DNA from: Arsenicibacter sp965247375 | GTDB taxonomy: Bacteria > Bacteroidota > Bacteroidia > Cytophagales > Spirosomataceae | Reading direction: 5' to 3' | Assembly: GCA_965247375.1 (NCBI GenBank) | Contig: CBDFHU010000161.1 | Location: forward strand, 124,001-188,000 | Length of the DNA: 64,000 nt | Shown here: piece after piece, positions 61,768 to 64,000 of the stretch | How the letters are laid out: every line of letters begins with the position of its first letter | Numbering within the stretch: position 1 is the first letter of the stretch | Program-made: the position numbers and the translations under genes | The notes under the pieces: generated by a model | Databases searched by the model: none | Told to the model about the DNA's origin: nothing | The model's input: only the letters and a program-made list of their open reading frames with translations

Positions 61768-62928
61768 TTAACTCAGCCGGTCCTTAAAGCTTTCATAGCC
61801 GTACGACCGCACGAGCCGGAAGGTGTTATCTTCTTTCCAAATGCCGATTGACGGCAAATTTACTCCATTAAACGTGGTTGTTTTCACCATCGTGTAGTGA
61901 ATCATATCGTCGAATACCACCTGATCGCCTTCCTGAAGCGGCTCGTCAAAGCTGTAGTCGCCCATGAAATCACCGGCCAGACAGGTCATGCCGCCCAGGC
62001 GGTAGGTTGGTTTACCGGCCACCGGTTCGTGATAGGCCCCGATAATCCGTGGTTTGTAAGGCATTTCGAGCGTATCGGGCATGTGGGCCGCAAACGACGT
62101 ATCGAGTACCACCACCGGAATACCCTGACTGTCGAGCACATCCAGCACCGACGATACCAGCACGCCGGTCTGCCAGCCAATGGCCGAGCCCGGTTCCAGA
62201 ATCACCTCTACGTTATACTTTTCGCGGAAGGCAGTCAGGAGCCCGACGAGGTGATCGGTGTTATAGCCTTCGCGGGTCATAAGGTGGCCGCCACCCATGT
62301 TCACCCATTTGGCCTGATGCAGCAGCTCGCCGAACCGAGACTCCAGTGCTTCAAGGGTTCGTTCGAGTGTGTAGGAGTCATTTTCGCAAAGCGTGTGAAA
62401 ATGAATGCCTTCCATCCCCTCCGGCAGCGAGTCAGGGAGTTTATCCCGCGTCACACCCAGGCGGGAGCCCGGAACGCAGGGATTGTACATGTCAGTAGCT
62501 ACTTCCGAGTACTGCGGATTAACACGGATACCGCAGCTCACCTGCTGCTCCGGCTCAACCGATGCATTATAAGCAGCTACCCGTTCCCGGTACTTTTCCC
62601 ACTGATTCATGGAATTAAACGTCAGATGGCTGCTGCGCGACAGTACCTCTTCGAACTCATGCGACTGGTAGGCAGGCATGTACGTGTGGGCCGGAATGCC
62701 CATGTACTCGTTAATGAGTTTAATTTCGTTCAGTGAACTGGCCGTTGCACCCGGCAGATATTCCCGCACCAGCGGAAACGCACTAAACATCGAAAAGCCC
62801 TTCAGGGCCACAATAATCTGTATGCCTGCACGCTGCTGAACCGAGTTAATCAGTTCCAGATTCCGGCGGAGTTTCGCCTCCTCCAGCACGTAGCAGGGTG
62901 ATGGGATTTGTTGAAAGTCAATTGCCAT
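61768..62928 (-). CDS. nspC: Carboxynorspermidine decarboxylase
   Basis: A 386-residue fold III PLP decarboxylase: I-P-S-P-C-Y-V-L-E, VALKGFSMF with PLP lysine K43, HFHTLCEND, EPGSAIGWQTG and the C-terminal C-L-A-G-D region that builds the active site with the partner subunit. It decarboxylates carboxy(nor)spermidine in the alternative spermidine pathway. The start at 62928 is chosen because a promoter box lies at 62971-62978; a further in-frame ATG at 63075 would overlap the next gene. Confidence 0.9.
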   Translation of the reverse strand: MAIDFQQIPSPCYVLEEAKLRRNLELINSVQQRAGIQIIVALKGFSMFSAFPLVREYLPGATASSLNEIKLINEYMGIPAHTYMPAYQSHEFEEVLSRSSHLTFNSMNQWEKYRERVAAYNASVEPEQQVSCGIRVNPQYSEVATDMYNPCVPGSRLGVTRDKLPDSLPEGMEGIHFHTLCENDSYTLERTLEALESRFGELLHQAKWVNMGGGHLMTREGYNTDHLVGLLTAFREKYNVEVILEPGSAIGWQTGVLVSSVLDVLDSQGIPVVVLDTSFAAHMPDTLEMPYKPRIIGAYHEPVAGKPTYRLGGMTCLAGDFMGDYSFDEPLQEGDQVVFDDMIHYTMVKTTTFNGVNLPSIGIWKEDNTFRLVRSYGYESFKDRLS

Positions 62929-62970
62929 AGCACTGTACCAACGGTAGGTAGACCGTTTTTGTTCAGGCCG

Positions 62971-62978
62971 CAAAGGTA
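62971..62978 (-). promoter_or_regulatory. -7 promoter box of nspC
   Basis: On the minus strand TACCTTTG (62978-62971), 42 bases before the start codon. Confidence 0.5.
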
Positions 62979-63005
62979 CAGCGAATTGAGCAACGGCCCT
63001 ACAGC

Positions 63006-63041
63006 AAAAAAAAGCCCTTCCTCTGAAATCAGGGGAAGGGC
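63006..63041 (-). terminator. Terminator after the isomerase-like gene
   Basis: On the minus strand a 13-bp GC-rich stem, GCCCTTCCCCTGA with TCAGAGGAAGGGC (63041-63014), is followed by eight T (63013-63006). It ends the transcript of the gene at 63060-63947. Confidence 0.9.
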
Positions 63042-63059
63042 CCGGATGAGATAATACCC

Positions 63060-63947
63060 TTACGCGACGTCGCAAATCTGGATGCTCTGTTTGAGCGAAG
63101 CCAGCGGATCGCGCTTCGGCACAAACTCCTGGCCGACAAAGCCTTTATAGCCCGTATCAACAATGGCCCGCATGATGGCCGGATAATTCAGTTCCTGCGT
63201 ATCGTCGATTTCGGCGCGGCCCGGCACGCCGCCGGTATGGTAGTGCGCAAAATACGGGTGAAACTTCTTGATGGTGGCAATGACGTCACCTTCCATGATC
63301 TGCATGTGGTAGATGTCGTACAGCAGCTTCATCTTTTCAGAGCCCACCTGCTTGCAGAGCTCCACGCCCCAGGCCGTATGATCGCACTGATAATCCTTGT
63401 GGTTGACTTTGCTGTTCAGCAGTTCCATCACCATCGTAATACCGTGTTTTTCGGCGGCCGGCATAAGACGCTTCAGGCCTTTTACCGCATTTTCCATGCC
63501 CTGCTCGTCGGACATACCTTTGCGGTTGCCCGAAAAACAGATTACTTTATCGTACCCGGCAGCGACCAGTTTCGGGAAGTGCTCTTCGTAGCTTTTTACC
63601 AGCTCGTCGTGTAGCTCAGGGTTGTTGAACCCCTTCTCGATACCTAGTCCGGCACCCCACGGCAAGGCACAGGTCAGGCCATATTTTTTGATGGTCGGCC
63701 ACTCAGCAGGGCCTTGCAGCTCCACCGATTTGATGCCCATGTCTTTGGCCGCTTTGCAGAGGTCATCGAGGGGAATTTTGCTATAGCACCAGCGGGCCAC
63801 CGAATGGTTAATTTTTCCGTTCAGCTCGGCACCGAGCGACTGCTGTGCCTCGGCAAAGGCATCAGTAAGGGCGGCCGTGCCCGACAGAATAGCCGAGCCC
63901 GCGACCATATTTTTGAGCGCAGAACGGCGTGAGGTGATTGACGACAT
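63060..63947 (-). CDS. Hydroxypyruvate isomerase-like / sugar phosphate isomerase TIM barrel
   Basis: A 295-residue protein. The N-terminus SRRSALKNMVAGSAILSGTA is a twin-arginine-like signal, so it is probably exported. The rest is an AP endonuclease 2-type TIM barrel (ICFSGNRKGMSDEQGMENAV, MVMELLNSKVNHKDYQCD, LLYDIYHMQIMEGD, GFVGQEFVPKRDP), with Glu, Asp and His ligands of the metal site as in hydroxypyruvate isomerase. Real substrate unknown. It probably follows another gene in an operon (see 63970). Confidence 0.85.
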   Translation of the reverse strand: MSSITSRRSALKNMVAGSAILSGTAALTDAFAEAQQSLGAELNGKINHSVARWCYSKIPLDDLCKAAKDMGIKSVELQGPAEWPTIKKYGLTCALPWGAGLGIEKGFNNPELHDELVKSYEEHFPKLVAAGYDKVICFSGNRKGMSDEQGMENAVKGLKRLMPAAEKHGITMVMELLNSKVNHKDYQCDHTAWGVELCKQVGSEKMKLLYDIYHMQIMEGDVIATIKKFHPYFAHYHTGGVPGRAEIDDTQELNYPAIMRAIVDTGYKGFVGQEFVPKRDPLASLKQSIQICDVA

Positions 63948-63969
63948 ATAGGTTAACAGGGGTTGTTGG

Positions 63970-64000
63970 TTATTTCTTCTCTGATTTGGTCGCCATGTAC
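63970..64000 (-). CDS. End of an upstream minus-strand gene (C-terminal 9 residues)
   Basis: On the minus strand the last visible codons read Y-M-A-T-K-S-E-K-K and a stop (TAA, 63972-63970), 22 bases before the isomerase-like start at 63947. It may be the C-terminus of a gene in the same operon; too little is visible to name it and it could be a chance frame. Confidence 0.3.
   Translation of the reverse strand, partial: YMATKSEKK

Noticed and set aside
62928..63075. Longer N-terminus for nspC
   Set aside because: The extra 49 residues run over the promoter and terminator region; no family match.

Overview
The window comes from a bacterium of the phylum Bacteroidota, most likely a Cytophagales member close to the Spirosoma group (an inference from gene content and style, not a species call). 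The signs are a SusC/SusD outer-membrane uptake pair, the type IX secretion protein PorQ, Bacteroidota promoters (TTTG or TTG, then 19-21 bases, then TAnnTTTG), almost no Shine-Dalgarno sequences, a 51-residue basic protein of a type I associate with Cytophagales, and many palindromic repeats between genes. No rRNA operon, prophage, CRISPR array or transposase gene was seen; the region reads as ordinary chromosome.

Layout. 1-4.7 kb: a partial FAD oxidoreductase diverging from a GH13-like protein, a radical SAM/SPASM protein and an alpha-E protein. 4.8-9.2 kb: an outer-membrane protein, an unusual tRNA-like RNA gene on the minus strand (5740-5901), an Lrp/AsnC regulator, porQ and hslU. 9.3-18.6 kb: a serine hydrolase, an acyltransferase remnant, a GNAT enzyme, a cyclase-family protein, a 7 x 60 bp tandem array, a MarR regulator with a rifampin-phosphotransferase-like enzyme, an M28 peptidase and a second GNAT enzyme. 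18.6-25.7 kb (minus strand): a small unknown protein, SusD, a frameshifted SusC and an MFS transporter. 26-31.8 kb: mltG, a thioesterase, a YihY protein, a glycosyltransferase, a Sua5/YrdC enzyme and a lipoprotein.

31.9-40.6 kb is a complete assimilatory sulfate pathway on the plus strand: TauE-type permease, sulfhydrylase, APS reductase (cysH), ATP sulfurylase (cysD, cysN), a sulfite reductase with a HEPN-like tail, and cobA for siroheme. With an APS-type CysH no CysC kinase is needed, and none is present. 41.1-44.2 kb is a thiamine salvage operon, thiM-thiE-thiD-tenA, behind a TPP riboswitch. 44.4-47.3 kb: a lipoprotein, an AraC regulator, a VOC protein and an AlkC-like protein. 47.4-64 kb is mostly minus strand: hisS, a small basic protein (plus strand), a membrane protein, a glycosyltransferase, hemL, a TPR/periplasmic-binding lipid-envelope type protein, yidC, pyrG, a serine hydrolase, a GH127 glycosidase, nspC and a sugar isomerase-like protein.

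The least expected elements are the 162-nt tRNA-like RNA with its own promoter and encoded CCA; a family of purine/pyrimidine palindromes that fill whole gaps between sulfur genes; four genes with TAnnTTTG exactly 4 bases before ATG, which implies leaderless mRNA; a 260-bp inverted-repeat element that seems to supply the -33 box to two divergent genes; and a susC broken by an exact 4-bp duplication.
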